Shown piece by piece: positions 50,291 to 60,349 of a stretch of 64,000 nt of DNA (positions are counted from its first letter, which is position 1; each line of letters opens with the position of its first letter). Made by a program: the position numbers and the translations under genes. The notes below the pieces were generated by a model, which was given only the letters and a program-made list of their open reading frames with translations, searched no databases and was not told where the DNA came from. The DNA is taken from NCBI RefSeq assembly GCF_014805625.2, contig NW_023998485.1, positions 1,553,344 through 1,617,343 on the forward strand, read 5' to 3'. The stretch comes from Glossina fuscipes (Eukaryota; Arthropoda; Insecta; Diptera; Glossinidae).

Positions 50291-52799
50291 GCCTTGTAAC
50301 AGCACCCAGTTCGTTCTTTGCTTTTGAAATGCATAGTGTCAGCGAACATTCCAACGGGCTTGGATCGTGTTGGATAATTAACTTTTCTAAATCTTTATAA
50401 TATAGGCTGACTTTAGATGAAGAAAAGAATGAACTGAAGTGAGTAAACTTTACCGGTTGTTATTCTTTGCTCTCTGAAAGGCGGCAATGCTTACTTGTGC
50501 TTATACTCATTGGCATAAAGGTATAAGTGCAAGTTTTTCTCCGAAAGTTAAATAAATAAGTGTTTATGGTGTATGTTGAGTTGTGTAGGTAAAAATATCA
50601 AAATAGTTCTCTTAATCTAAATTATTTTTGTTTTGGAGTTTCTCAATGTTATAAATAAGATCAAAAGACCCATGGAGCTAAGATGTTAATATTGTCGTCG
50701 AATGCGATAGAAGGAAAGTGAAAAAAACGCCGTTTTGATTTTTATTCGTTGACCGTAAACAAAAAATTGACTAGATGAGAACTATTCGACCTTCCTAGTT
50801 GTTTTCCTTCCTTTTTTCTGCGATGTGGAGGTTGATGTTTTGCGTTACTGAGGGAAGTAAAATTCTGTATAAAACAAAGCATTTTTCAATTGACTTATTT
50901 TAAATGGAGTTCCTTTTCTTTGAACATAGACATCAAATTTTTGTATATGTGAAATGCAAAAAATAAATGTCGTTCAGACCGAAATATTTGAGTTGATTAA
51001 AAATTAGATTCCTGCTTTAAGAATTTAATCACCAGACCGCTGTAAATAAGGTTATATTTAATGCCGAAGATGAATTTTGTGTCGAAATTTTGACTTGATC
51101 GAGTTATCTTTGAACTGTTCATGTAAGCAAGCATTTCATCAAGAAAAGTTTTTGGCTTATTGTTTAATCGGATAGTGTTATAAAAGTAAAGAAACTGAGT
51201 TTACATAATAAAGCTTTCAGATTATTATACCTCTGATGTGGCATCTCTTTCGATAGAATAAATCATGATCTGTTAGTACTTACGCTATCTTTAGTCGCGG
51301 TTTAATCGCGAACAATCAACGTTACGACAGGGATACCTGATGAGGATAACAGATGCTAGCAACATCTCTCAATATAATTGAAATGCAAAATGTTTAATAT
51401 TTTTTAGTATTATTAAATTAATGTCATGCTTGAATTCATCGACCAATACATTTCTTCTTCCAATTGATTCCAATGCATTATAAAAATGGTATATGTGTGG
51501 CTTTTGAATTCAAAAAAAAAAAAAAAAATGCAAGAAAGCGCTCTTTTATAGCCCAAGAAAAATCTTTGGTTCCTACTCCCTATACGATTTTCATCGTTAC
51601 GGTATCGAAAATTGCACGTATCTACATGTTATTCTGAATTCTAAGCCGCCCTTTAACAAACAAATTTGGGTCAATAAGATTAGGAGCGGGCTCCATTAAA
51701 AGATGGTTTATAGAATTTGATGACCCTTAGTTCATAATTGATATTAACTGATCTATGCCGGTTTCAGAAAGATATGTCCCTTCTAGGTTTTAACTCTCCA
51801 CAAAAATTTTACTAGAGCAACATATGCGGTTTGAACTTTGTTCTATTAAGGCTGATGCTGTGGTAACTTCGAGTTTTTTATTTCTGGATTTGGCGTAAAA
51901 ATGTAACGATTGTGGATTATAAATGTTGTAATTTTTTACAATTTTTTAACTTCGGTTTTCTTCCTATACTTGCTAAATCTTTTTTCTCCTAATAAGCTTA
52001 ATTTATGAGTCTCTATCAATTGCTTTTGTCAGATCGGGGACGACAAGAACACAGTTCCTGCCAACATTGATGTTATTCCTAATGGAATCAGTAATGAAGA
52101 TCAAATGGCATTGTTGTTATTCAAGAATGAATCAGATTCATGATCTACTCCTTAACTAAGGAGAGCCAGGGCAGGGTTCTAATCAGCCGAGGATTATTAT
52201 GTGCAAACAAGGAGCCCTGTGTAGGAATGAGCCTTATCCGACTTATTTTCCACTTCTTGGGAAATTTGAAGGCTATTAGTGTCGTATTCACGATCTGTAA
52301 TAGAAATAGCGTTTTCGAAGTTGACCTTGATTCTTTTTCTTTCTCATTAAATACTGCACCCTATTTAGCGAATTATAATAGATACGCCGGTTAATAGCAA
52401 CAAGAGATTGAAGATATTATTCATAGGTAATTTATCTGAAGCATTTTTAATTCGAGATGTGACGTGAATTGGCCCAGCTGGTAGTAGAATTACCATATGA
52501 ATATTTAGAATCGGGAATAAAACGTAGGATCTTGTGCTGGTTAGAAAGTCGAATTGTAAGTTCACGTAATTTAAAGGTTATATTCGACTAAACGCAACTG
52601 CTCGTATATAACTGATGATTGCTTTGATATTAGCCTTATTAAACTTTCTATAATAAACCTCGTGTCAAATTCTTATGACTTTGGCAGAAAATAATAATGA
52701 ACATTACGCGTGATGTGGAGGCAAAAGCTTGACAATATTTTACAGAAGTGAGACTCTCACTTATGAAAATGTAATCGATAAGCGATGTGGATTGTTGCT
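50291..52799. other. Non-coding stretch
   Basis: No supported gene. At 52,035-52,140 a + frame reads IGDDKNTVPANIDVIPNG and then ISNEDQMALLLFKNESDS before a stop. It follows a CTTTTGTCAG string that could be a splice acceptor, so a small exon is possible, but nothing else supports it. Other parts are AT-rich and featureless. Confidence 0.3.
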
Positions 52800-54671
52800 T
52801 ATTTTACTACTTAATTTCATCTCTCACAGCCGTCCTTTCGAAGCAATTGCCCCCCGTGGTTTAACAAAGTACTAAATTACTGTAGATAGGAAATCAAACT
52901 TTTCCAAAATTGTATGAAAAGTGGCTTTGCGTACGATTAGTTCGTCTATACTACTACAAGGCATAGATTTAATTATCTCAACCACCAAAGTTATTGCACA
53001 CACCTTCAGTTGATAAAATCCTCAATTCGTATTAATTCCTAATTATTTGTATAGATGTGCTTACTCGAAAAGAAGAATTTCCTTGTATCCATCCTATTTC
53101 TCCTTTAATATCGCTGACTCTTCTGGTGATATTAAAAACTCGAATCTCGTTGCTCAATATTTCTGACGAAATTTACAAAGACTGATATCAGTTTTACTAG
53201 TAATTACCCATTACCGCCTGTACCTGGCGGCAGTCCACCATGTATACTCAAATGATGCTCTGACGAGCTATGCGGAGTTATCGCAATGATTTTTAATTAG
53301 TCTTTGAAATCAAGTGTTTTTTCTTTGTGTTGGAAGAGTGAGTTCCTTATGCTACTTCATAAATGTGAAAACTGACCTATCGTCGAAAACTATAGAGACA
53401 TCGCCAAGTTGAGTGTCTTGCCTGAAGTGTTTGAGCGAATGGCTTGTCATTCTTATGTTTCCCCATTCCAGTACACCTTTCGGAAAGGAAGATGTATTGT
53501 CACGAATCTCTTAGAGTTTACTTGCCACGTATTCAAGGCTTTTTTTTTGTTGCTCACGCACGGATGTCGTAGGTACTGACTTTAGCAAAGCGTTTGACTT
53601 GGTTTCCATAATTTATTTATCTTCATCTTTTCTTCCTTCTCCTTGGAATGGTAATCGTATCAGCTTGAAATTAACTTAAATAATTTGTTTACATAGTGCT
53701 CGTTAAATTTTAAGAAACTAAATCTAAAAAAAATGCAAGACGCTCTCTTTCTTAAGTACTGAGTATTTGATTGGCTCACGCAAGTTGGAACACGTTGACA
53801 CATCGATCCCAGGGTTCTACACGACCAAAGATTACGTGTTAATTTGAACTAATTTGGCCTCTTTAAGTAAAGCTAGGTCTGCACTTGATTTTACCAAGAG
53901 GCAGTCCAAAGAGCTTAAGGACCCTTACATTGCAAAAAAGCTACACATGTGCTCAGTGAGTACACTTAAGTACGCCTCGGTTGTGCGGTCTCGTAGATTC
54001 AGTTGGTGTTATGCAGATTCAATTGAATCCGTTCAAAAGTAATTCTTGCTGTTTGCCCTTAAAAATTTGTAACGCAGTAACGTAGATTTATTCTTGGTGC
54101 TTCCTTCTTAATTAAGTTAATTAATTATACTATCGATTCATCCATATTAGTTGGTGAGATAAGCTTTAATGTCCCCAACCGCTTCTTTAGGCACTGAGCT
54201 AAGCTAATGTAAATATAATTAAGAACTGTAAATGTATTCGAAAACTGCCGTTTTGAGTTGTTTTCAGAAACCTAAATTATGTCTATCAGTCTATTAAAAA
54301 AACTTTGCTTAATACGCACAATTTGCCTATGTCGTACCTAATCTTAATCTTAATATTTCTTTATGTTTCGAAAATGAATTGGTATTCTTTACTAAATGGG
54401 CTGCCAAGCTTTTGCATGTTTGCAATTTAGTTCTGTATTGGTTGTGGGTGTACCTATGAGCTAGTTGGGTACAGGCTTTTTTCCTTTTTTTTTTTTTTTC
54501 TTTTTATTCATTTATATATGAATTTAATTATTATTTTATTTATTATTTTTATACTAATTTTTAATTTTAATTAGTATAAAATCTACTTCTAAGAGTCAAT
54601 TGAATTCGACTGCTCATTTATTTTAGTTGAGTTTCATGTGCAAGTAAACAAAAAAAAAATAAAATAAAAAT
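52800..54671 (+). mobile_element. CR1/Jockey-type LINE, copy D (degraded)
   Basis: From CCCCCCGTGGTTTAACAAAG (near 52,847) this follows copy B from about 28,265 to the 3' end. Landmarks are NYRDIAKLSVLP-like coding at 53,385-53,425, TFRKGR near 53,470, FSKAFDLV near 53,580, the post-RT blocks at 53,854-54,042, LPMSYL near 54,325, the T-rich tract at 54,477-54,501 and the A-rich tail (54,650-54,671). It carries many stops and frameshifts. About 230 bases covering the GVPQGS and YADD motifs are missing at about 53,622-53,628. It is the oldest-looking of the long copies. Confidence 0.8.
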
Positions 54672-54679
54672 TGCATGTT

Positions 54680-54797
54680 CCAAAAATTCGATTATTATGT
54701 GATTGACGTGCGGCATTGAGTCAAATGCTTTTTTGTTGTCGATGTATGCCATACTCAGATTTGTATAGCTAGGCCAATAGCGTCAGTTGTAATTTGC
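54680..54797 (-). mobile_element. R2-like LINE fragment, reverse transcriptase part
   Basis: The minus strand reads FKEQITTDAI, then SMAYIDNKKAFDSMPH. This is the RT motif A style (Y-I-D-x-K-K-A-F-D-S) of R2-type LINEs with a restriction-like endonuclease, and it differs from the YTDLSKAFDLV of the CR1-type copies. It is separated from the rest of the element, which lies on the opposite strand at 55,408-55,905. Confidence 0.6.
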
Positions 54798-55407
54798 TCT
54801 TTGAATCCTAAAACAACATTTCCTGAAACGAACAAGTTGGGAATCAAAACCAAGCTAGATGTCGGATACATATTAAACAAACAGATTCGAGGCTTCAGTA
54901 TCATCAGAGGACTCAGAGCCATTGAAAGAAACACGCGAGGGATATATGGAGATTTTTCTTTCGGAGTTGACAAACTTAAAATAGTATCTAGAATTAACGA
55001 GCAATGCGATTGAAGGTATCTGCCATAATTGGTTTTGGTTGAGGTAATTAAATCTATGGCTCGATGCAGATTAGTCAAAACAGTTGTAAGCATAAATTCA
55101 TAATTCAATAATTTTTTGAAAAGTTTGTTTTTTCAATTTTTACAATATTTAATTGTGTTGTTGAATTATGGCGGGCGCCTGGTTCGAGGGCGAAGTTGCT
55201 TGATCGGAATGGATGCAGCAATAAGTAGGTTTGATACATTATAGAAAGATGACAGTAGAGTTTCAATGCTTCCAGCAGAGAAATATTGCTGTGGTTCTGC
55301 TTAGAATTAAACATCCTCAGTAGATAGTTCAATAAAGTAAAAGTTGAGGTGAGGTACCGTCTAAAAAGTAGAGACAAAAGATAATTTGGATGGGAGAAGT
55401 GTAAGGC
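54798..55407 (-). mobile_element. CR1/Jockey-type LINE fragment, copy E
   Basis: The minus strand aligns with copy B from about 28,010 to 28,715, the end of the endonuclease and the linker before the RT. For example CTTATTGCTGCATCCATTCC matches CTATTGCTGCATCTGTTCC in B. The open minus-strand frames here (54,755-55,108 and 55,105-55,491) follow an alternative frame of copy B, which shows the DNA is homologous while the original frame is broken. It has no 3' tail and no 5' end. It is flanked on both sides by R2-like sequence. Confidence 0.72.
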
Positions 55408-55905
55408 AGTAAACATCAAGTCCGTAAAAGTCTGCAAAGATGCGGGCTCACTTTCCTTCAATACTAGTGATATAATAAAAAGTTTGAGCAATCAAGAAAA
55501 CTTCAAATATCTAGGGTTTCTTCAATTGAAAATTGTGGAGCACGAAAACAATGAAAAAATTACATCCGCATTTGAAAAAAGATCAGTTACGATACGCAAA
55601 ACCAAGCTAAACTTAAAATACGAATGCTAAACTGTTAATATTAGATCTCGCGGATAGGACAATAAGAACCACCATGTACAAGTAATGTGCACCACCAACC
55701 CACCAACAACACATCAAGCATTGGCTAGGAAACATAGTATACAAATGCCACAAGTTCTATATTACAAGCATCAGCTAGCACCGGTAATAGAGAATGAAAA
55801 TGTCACGATGTATTGCTGACCGTCCAATCAACGCCAGTAAGAAGGATATAGTTGTACTAAATTTTAAAACAGCTAAGCCCAATCCCTTGGTGTTACACTC
55901 CGCAG
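55408..55905 (+). mobile_element. R2-like LINE fragment, C-terminal part
   Basis: The + strand reads NFKYLGFLQLK, then ITSAFEKR and TKLN, the block after the RT in R2-type proteins. After frame changes come ALARKHS, YYKHQLAPVIENENVTMYC and DRPINASKKDIVVLN, which resemble the region leading into the restriction-like endonuclease. The element ends near a (TAA)n run (55,907-55,922). Several stops and shifts break it. R2 elements usually sit in 28S rDNA, but relatives of this type are dispersed, and no rDNA is present here. Confidence 0.6.
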
Positions 55906-55929
55906 TAATAATAATAATAATAATTGTTT

Positions 55930-57049
55930 TTACACTACAATTACTTTATATGGTGATATTGTCAAATGTTATAACATCTTATCCCCCTTGGCATTTCATC
56001 GATCTTAAGACTCACCCATATATAATTAAATAATTTACAAATGTAGAACGAGCGTTTGCGTAAGTATCATGTACAATTTTTCTTTGCTTTTCCCCTCATT
56101 TCTCTTATTTGTCTAGACCACAGCCAGCTATTACGTTTGATCATATTATGATAACAAGTACATATTTGTTTTCTATTTAGCATTTACCTTGGTACTTAGT
56201 GCTGCCCCTTAAATGAAGAAAAACCTAATAAACAAGTTCAGAAGTTACATATATGTTTCTTAAGCCAATGTTATAAACTAAAATGATAAAATTAAATTTA
56301 TAGCTTTAGGCGATAAAAAATGAAGTCCGCATAAAATTAGAACGATTGAAAAAGTAAAAAAGAAGAGACTTTTTCTATCTGTGCATTGTATACACTGCCA
56401 CATTTAAGGAAAGTTGCTACACAACGTTTAATTTGATCTATTATTGTAATCCTCTAAAAGCTATATGAAGTTTCTGAAATGTTTTTAAGCTAATGAAATA
56501 CGCGCACGCACAAAGAATGTGCATAAATAGTAATCAGCATATATACTGAAACTAACTGATATTGATATACCTGTCTCTCCGTTTGTTGTTATTATATTGG
56601 TGATCGTTTGATTTTTGCTTGGAGAGCAAACTGAGTGCATACTGCTCTTGTTATGTTAAGAGTTTCCTAACGGTTTTGCATTGTAAAACTTTCACTTTAG
56701 ATCTTCAAATGCGAGTTTGAAACTCAGCAAAGCAAGTCCATGGGTCCTAGTAAAGTTAACAAGAAGCTAATAATCCCTTTTTCTATTTAAAAAAATTCGC
56801 AAAATTGGAGCGTTCTAGTTAAAATTAACCTTTTCTTTGATAATTCTATGCGTCGTGTTGTCAAAATTCCTTAAATTATAGACTTACATGTTTGCAAAAA
56901 TTTTGATCAGCGACTTTTGCAAGTAAAAATGATAAAGAAACGGGAACTGTGCGTAACGGTTGAATTCGATGGTTTTGACCTTCCTCTCCATGAAATAACT
57001 GTTTTCTACTCAATATTATTGATTTATTCAGCGTACGCCGACGCTTATC
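55930..57049. other. Non-coding stretch
   Basis: No supported gene. Ordinary AT-rich sequence. Confidence 0.4.
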
Positions 57050-57302
57050 ATGGAGAGCTCAAAATTCTTCTTTTTCCAAATTCATTGTCTTTGTTGTTTG
57101 CTTGGAGAAATCTGCAGCCGCAGCCTACCAAAACTCCTCAGAAGCTCATGGTGATGGTACTTCATCATATCCTAATTATAATTTTTGGATTAAATGGTTT
57201 AAAACTAGCGACGCGAATTATCTGAAATATATATTGTATCAATTTTCCACAATAAATGCCTTTTCGAGTGAAAAAGTGATCAACATTTTTACAAACCCCT
57301 AA
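57050..57302 (+). pseudogene. Possible decayed secreted-protein exon
   Basis: One frame reads KFIVFVVCLEKSAAAAYQ, then NSSEAHGDGTSSYPNYNFW, and runs open to 57,302. A short hydrophobic run, an Ala run and then a Gly/Ser/Tyr-rich segment is the usual start of small secreted or cuticle-like insect proteins. There is no in-frame ATG before it; the ATG at 57,050 (MESSKFFFFQ) is in another frame, so either a frameshift or a splice (TCTGCAG near 57,118) would be needed. Low confidence. Confidence 0.22.
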
Positions 57303-57707
57303 TAGAAGCAAAAACATCGCATACAACCATTCGCATTCATCATAAGCCAACAAAGGCAACTTTTCCTTGATCTTTTATGTCTTCTTAGATAAACATTAAT
57401 ATAGCCTTTAAGATTAATTAGTAAATATTCACAAAAATTTTTCAAAAGTGTCAGTTTCTCCTTCGAGATAAGTTCACTTTTTAGTCAGTCACCGTTCTTT
57501 TTTTTTTTTTTGATTTGGGATCTACCTGTAGAATGGGGTAAAAAAGTCGTATACCATTTCCTCTTCGTTTCTTTGTGGCACATCAACCAATTATATTAAA
57601 TCGTAAATTATTAGTAAAAAGATTTCAAAAATATCTTTTTCGACGTAGCGGCAACTTTTTAATTTTCGTGCCGTTGTTGTTTTAAATCTTCTTCTTAGTT
57701 TCAACTC
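57303..57707. other. Intergenic stretch downstream of the 345-residue gene
   Basis: AT-rich, with a T run at 57,500-57,511. No feature recognised apart from the T tract that begins at 57,708. Confidence 0.45.
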
Positions 57708-57729
57708 TTTTTTTTTTTTTTTTTTTTTT
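57708..57729 (-). repeat. Genomic A22 tract (T22 on + strand)
   Basis: Twenty-two consecutive T on the + strand, i.e. A22 after the 345-residue ORF on the minus strand. The last two bases of the TAA stop are the first two As of the tract, so the coding sequence passes directly into poly(A). Confidence 0.95.
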
Positions 57730-58765
57730 ATAAAGTTTCATTTATTGCTTGGAGAAGTCTTAAAATTTGTTCAAAAGTAAATACAATTTCTGAATCTGTG
57801 GAAATCGCAGATGGAGCCGATAATGACAAATTATTTACAAATACTTCATACTTCCGTAAGGCTTCCTCCAAATTTTTTAATCTACCTTCTTGAGCTTCTA
57901 ATAAAGAAATGCTTTGCTTAATTGCGTCAATTTTGATTCGATAGTCAACAGCGTCATTGTCTATGAGGTTTCTCAGATATTCCCTGGCCTCTCTGGCCTC
58001 CGCCTCCAACAATTCGCGTTGAATTTGGTAAATTAAAAGTTCTCTCAAAACGCTCTCAATTCTACTGAAATCCTCTTCAATCGCTGTGTGTTCAGGTAAT
58101 TTTTGCAGATCGTGCAAAATACTATTGACTTCACGGTCATAATCACTGCGCTCAGGCAATCTTCTATAACGTTGAAGAGTTTCTTCTATTTTTTTATTGA
58201 AATATATTGCCACAGCTTGGTTACGATTGTTTGCGCTTTCAAAGTCGATGTTTCCTATAGAGGTATTTTGTGAGGTTGGTTCTATGGTTGACGTAGATTC
58301 TGGAATAGTGCTTGTTGACGTTGCGTTTCTTTCGCTTTCGGCCGCTGGCGTTGTTTTTGGTGGCTCTATTAATGTGTTTAATAATGTTACCTCCTTAGCA
58401 TCTTCAGGCGTTTGTGTTGTTTCCGTATCCAGTTTATATGCTGCTTCAGTCCGCTCAGTGTTATTATCCTCATTAACTGTTGATGTTACGGCTGCGTTTT
58501 CCTTTAACTTTTGTGTTCTTAGAGCAATATCTTCTAAATATTTGGGAGCATCTTTTTTATCTATGAAGTCTAGTAAACTTGATGTTAGGTCTATATTTTC
58601 TTCAGAGATTATCGCTGTTGGTGTCGTAACAACATTCGGTTCCTCTTGCAGAGATTTTTGCGTTTCCTTATTGGTGACATTGTTGCAACTTTTAGTTCTT
58701 GCTGGGGGCATTGTTGAGAGAATCACAAACGCTGTTACTAACAATATTAAAAAATATTTTTCCAT
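57728..58765 (-). CDS. Secreted Thr/Ser-rich protein with helical C-terminal half (unknown)
   Basis: A single uninterrupted frame of 345 residues. Residues 1 to about 24 are a signal peptide (hydrophobic FLILLVTAFVIL core, then PPART), so the product should be secreted. Residues 28-175 are low in hydrophobics and rich in Thr, Ser, Glu and Pro. Sequons occur at N29, N101, N147 and N167, with two more at N312 and N342, suggesting a glycosylated stalk. Residues 185-310 are charged and helix-forming with heptad-like Leu/Ile spacing (VLRELLIYQIQRELLEAEAR), a probable coiled coil. There is one cysteine (C27), so no disulphide-folded domain. The start is supported by AAAATGG, an upstream TATA/initiator pair and the signal peptide. 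I do not recognise the family. Gland, seminal, glue or chorion-type proteins share this build, but that is only analogy. The opposite-strand 192-codon frame is its shadow. Confidence 0.8.
   Translation of the reverse strand: MEKYFLILLVTAFVILSTMPPARTKSCNNVTNKETQKSLQEEPNVVTTPTAIISEENIDLTSSLLDFIDKKDAPKYLEDIALRTQKLKENAAVTSTVNEDNNTERTEAAYKLDTETTQTPEDAKEVTLLNTLIEPPKTTPAAESERNATSTSTIPESTSTIEPTSQNTSIGNIDFESANNRNQAVAIYFNKKIEETLQRYRRLPERSDYDREVNSILHDLQKLPEHTAIEEDFSRIESVLRELLIYQIQRELLEAEAREAREYLRNLIDNDAVDYRIKIDAIKQSISLLEAQEGRLKNLEEALRKYEVFVNNLSLSAPSAISTDSEIVFTFEQILRLLQAINETL
57741..57746 (-). terminator. AATAAA polyadenylation signal inside the coding end
   Basis: AATAAA on the minus strand lies within the last codons of the 345-residue ORF (GCA ATA AAT), 11 bases before the A22 tract. 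The spacing is within the usual 10-30 nt between signal and cleavage site. Confidence 0.6.
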
Positions 58766-58810
58766 TTTAACTTAACTTTACGTGTTTAACAGATTCCATT
58801 CGCGAACTAA

Positions 58811-58850
58811 GAATGAAAGCGGCTTTACTTCTCTGCCTCGTTTCTTATAT
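58811..58850 (-). promoter_or_regulatory. TATA box and initiator of the 345-residue gene
   Basis: The minus strand has GATATAAG (TATAAG at 58,844-58,849) and, 35 bases downstream, TTTCATTC, matching the fly initiator TCA(G/T)T(C/T) with the +1 A at 58,814. The predicted 5' UTR is about 48 bases. The spacing is a few bases longer than the typical 30-31. TATA-driven intronless genes in flies are often strongly tissue- or stage-restricted. Confidence 0.5.
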
Positions 58851-59867
58851 CCAAAATGAAGATAACTTTGTTTACTTAATTCTAGCTATATTTTAGCTTT
58901 TTGATATTGCTGACTCTTTATGATAATAAATTTGTACTTTTGAATAAAAAAAAAAAAAAAAATTAGAGTAGATTAAAGCATACAATTATATAACGAGTTT
59001 CTTTGCATAATATTGGCGTACAACAAACGAAAAGATTAAATTATTATTAATTAAATTACCCACAATAGCCTTCAAGTGAAATTCAAATACCTTTTACTAC
59101 TCTTAGCTAAACCCAATGTTTTTCATGATAATTGCTTAATTAATTAATGTGAAACGGGGTAGAAAATAAATAATAATTCTTTTGGTATCAAGGAATATTT
59201 TAGATTCTGCAAACTAAGGCGTTTAAAAAAACAACGCTTTAACGACTTTGTAGGTTTATGTTTCTCTTCTTTTTTCTAAATGGCTTAGGGAGTTATATAA
59301 TACACGTTTTATTTAAAGATAACGTACAATAAAATTGGTAGCCACTGCATGTATGTACAGCAATCCTAAATGCAACTGTAAGCCCTTTCAACGAATATTT
59401 TGATTATTGCCCCCGATTCGGGATTCATCGAATTTCTTCTTACAAATGGGTCTAATTCATCTTTAGCCTTTGAACCGCTGCCTTAAATCATTGGGCTACA
59501 CTGGGCTAGAATAGCCCAACCTCCAACCAACTTTCGTCGCTAACACAATCATCGCTCCATTCCTTTTATATTACTTACATATTTTGGCTAATATTTACTC
59601 TTATTTGCATTTAATGCTAATGCGTTGCTAAAAGCTATTTCATATACTTCTTCCCATATTTAAGATTCAATCAATGTTATTCTTCAGCAATTAATCAATT
59701 CATCTTATATTTAACATTAACTTTCCTCTCTTTGAGGTTATCTCATGTAAGTCGTGCAAACGAGTTGACTCGTGTTGATCGTGTACATTTTTTCATTTCC
59801 TTAAACCTGTATAAATAGATAAATAACTATACGATGGTTGTCTTTTTGTTGATACAATATAATACAT
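58851..59867. other. Intergenic stretch between the two right-hand genes
   Basis: Contains an A-run at 58,947-58,962 and a small perfect hairpin TGGGCTAGAATAGCCCA (59,502-59,518), with an extra GGGCTA copy 10 bases to its left. No gene recognised. Confidence 0.4.
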
Positions 59868-59873
59868 TTTATT
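59868..59873 (-). terminator. Candidate poly(A) signal for the small basic ORF
   Basis: AATAAA on the minus strand, about 165 bases downstream of the spliced-model stop at 60,038. The sequence is too AT-rich for this to be strong evidence alone. Confidence 0.25.
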
Positions 59874-60166
59874 AGCTATATCACTTGTAAAAACAAAGGC
59901 TTTGTGAATTTCCGCCTTGTGTGTCAATAACAGCGAAACCATCATTGAATGTTTCATTCTATACCAACTTACGCACTTAGCCGAATATCATTGATAAAGC
60001 TGATGCCATATATCAAAACACATGATAATGCGATTCTTTAGCTTGATAACACTCTAGTACGCATTTTCAAGCGCAAACTAAAACGTACAGGATAGTCTGA
60101 AAGTATGAATTTCGCACTCAAATAAATTGAAAATACAAACGAAAAGTAAAGGCAAAAGTGATTTGT

Positions 60167-60346
60167 TCACATCGACCCACCATTTTTACCTTTATCCATG
60201 AAGGATATATGTACGTTAGGTTTGATTTTCTTCTTGTGAAACACAGAAACATGCTGCAAAGGCTTTCCAAACTGTGACCCAATGTGGTCGTCTAAGTTGT
60301 GGTTTGGATTAAAATTTTTTTCAATATACTTCTTGGACTTTGCCAT
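60167..60346 (-). CDS. Small basic ORF (59 codons), possible two-exon gene
   Basis: An ATG at 60,346 (context CAAATAATGG) opens 59 codons beginning MAKSKKYIEKNFNPNHNLDD, continuing through GSQFGKPLQHVSVFHKKK and ending DKGKNGGSM. Codon third positions are mixed, unlike the AT-rich surroundings. The protein is Lys/His-rich with no signal peptide or membrane segment, so cytoplasmic or nuclear. Codons 52-53 hold AAGGTAAAA, a usable donor. An acceptor CATACTTTCAG sits 93 bases on, and joining 60,190 to 60,096 keeps the frame and adds 18 codons after the junction Asp, with a stop at 60,038-60,040, for 71 residues in total. I cannot choose between the unspliced and spliced forms. Family not recognised. 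Confidence 0.42.
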   Translation of the reverse strand: MAKSKKYIEKNFNPNHNLDDHIGSQFGKPLQHVSVFHKKKIKPNVHISFMDKGKNGGSM

Positions 60347-60349
60347 TAT

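Noticed and set aside
58197..58775. 192-codon plus-strand open frame
   Set aside because: It is the reverse-strand shadow of the 345-residue gene; its Val/Ser-rich composition mirrors the Asn/Thr/Glu codons on the other strand.
59380..59560. Minus-strand frames with DELDPFVRRNSMNPESG-like sequence
   Set aside because: Coding-like only over about 30 codons with stops either side; could not be tied to a transposase or RT.
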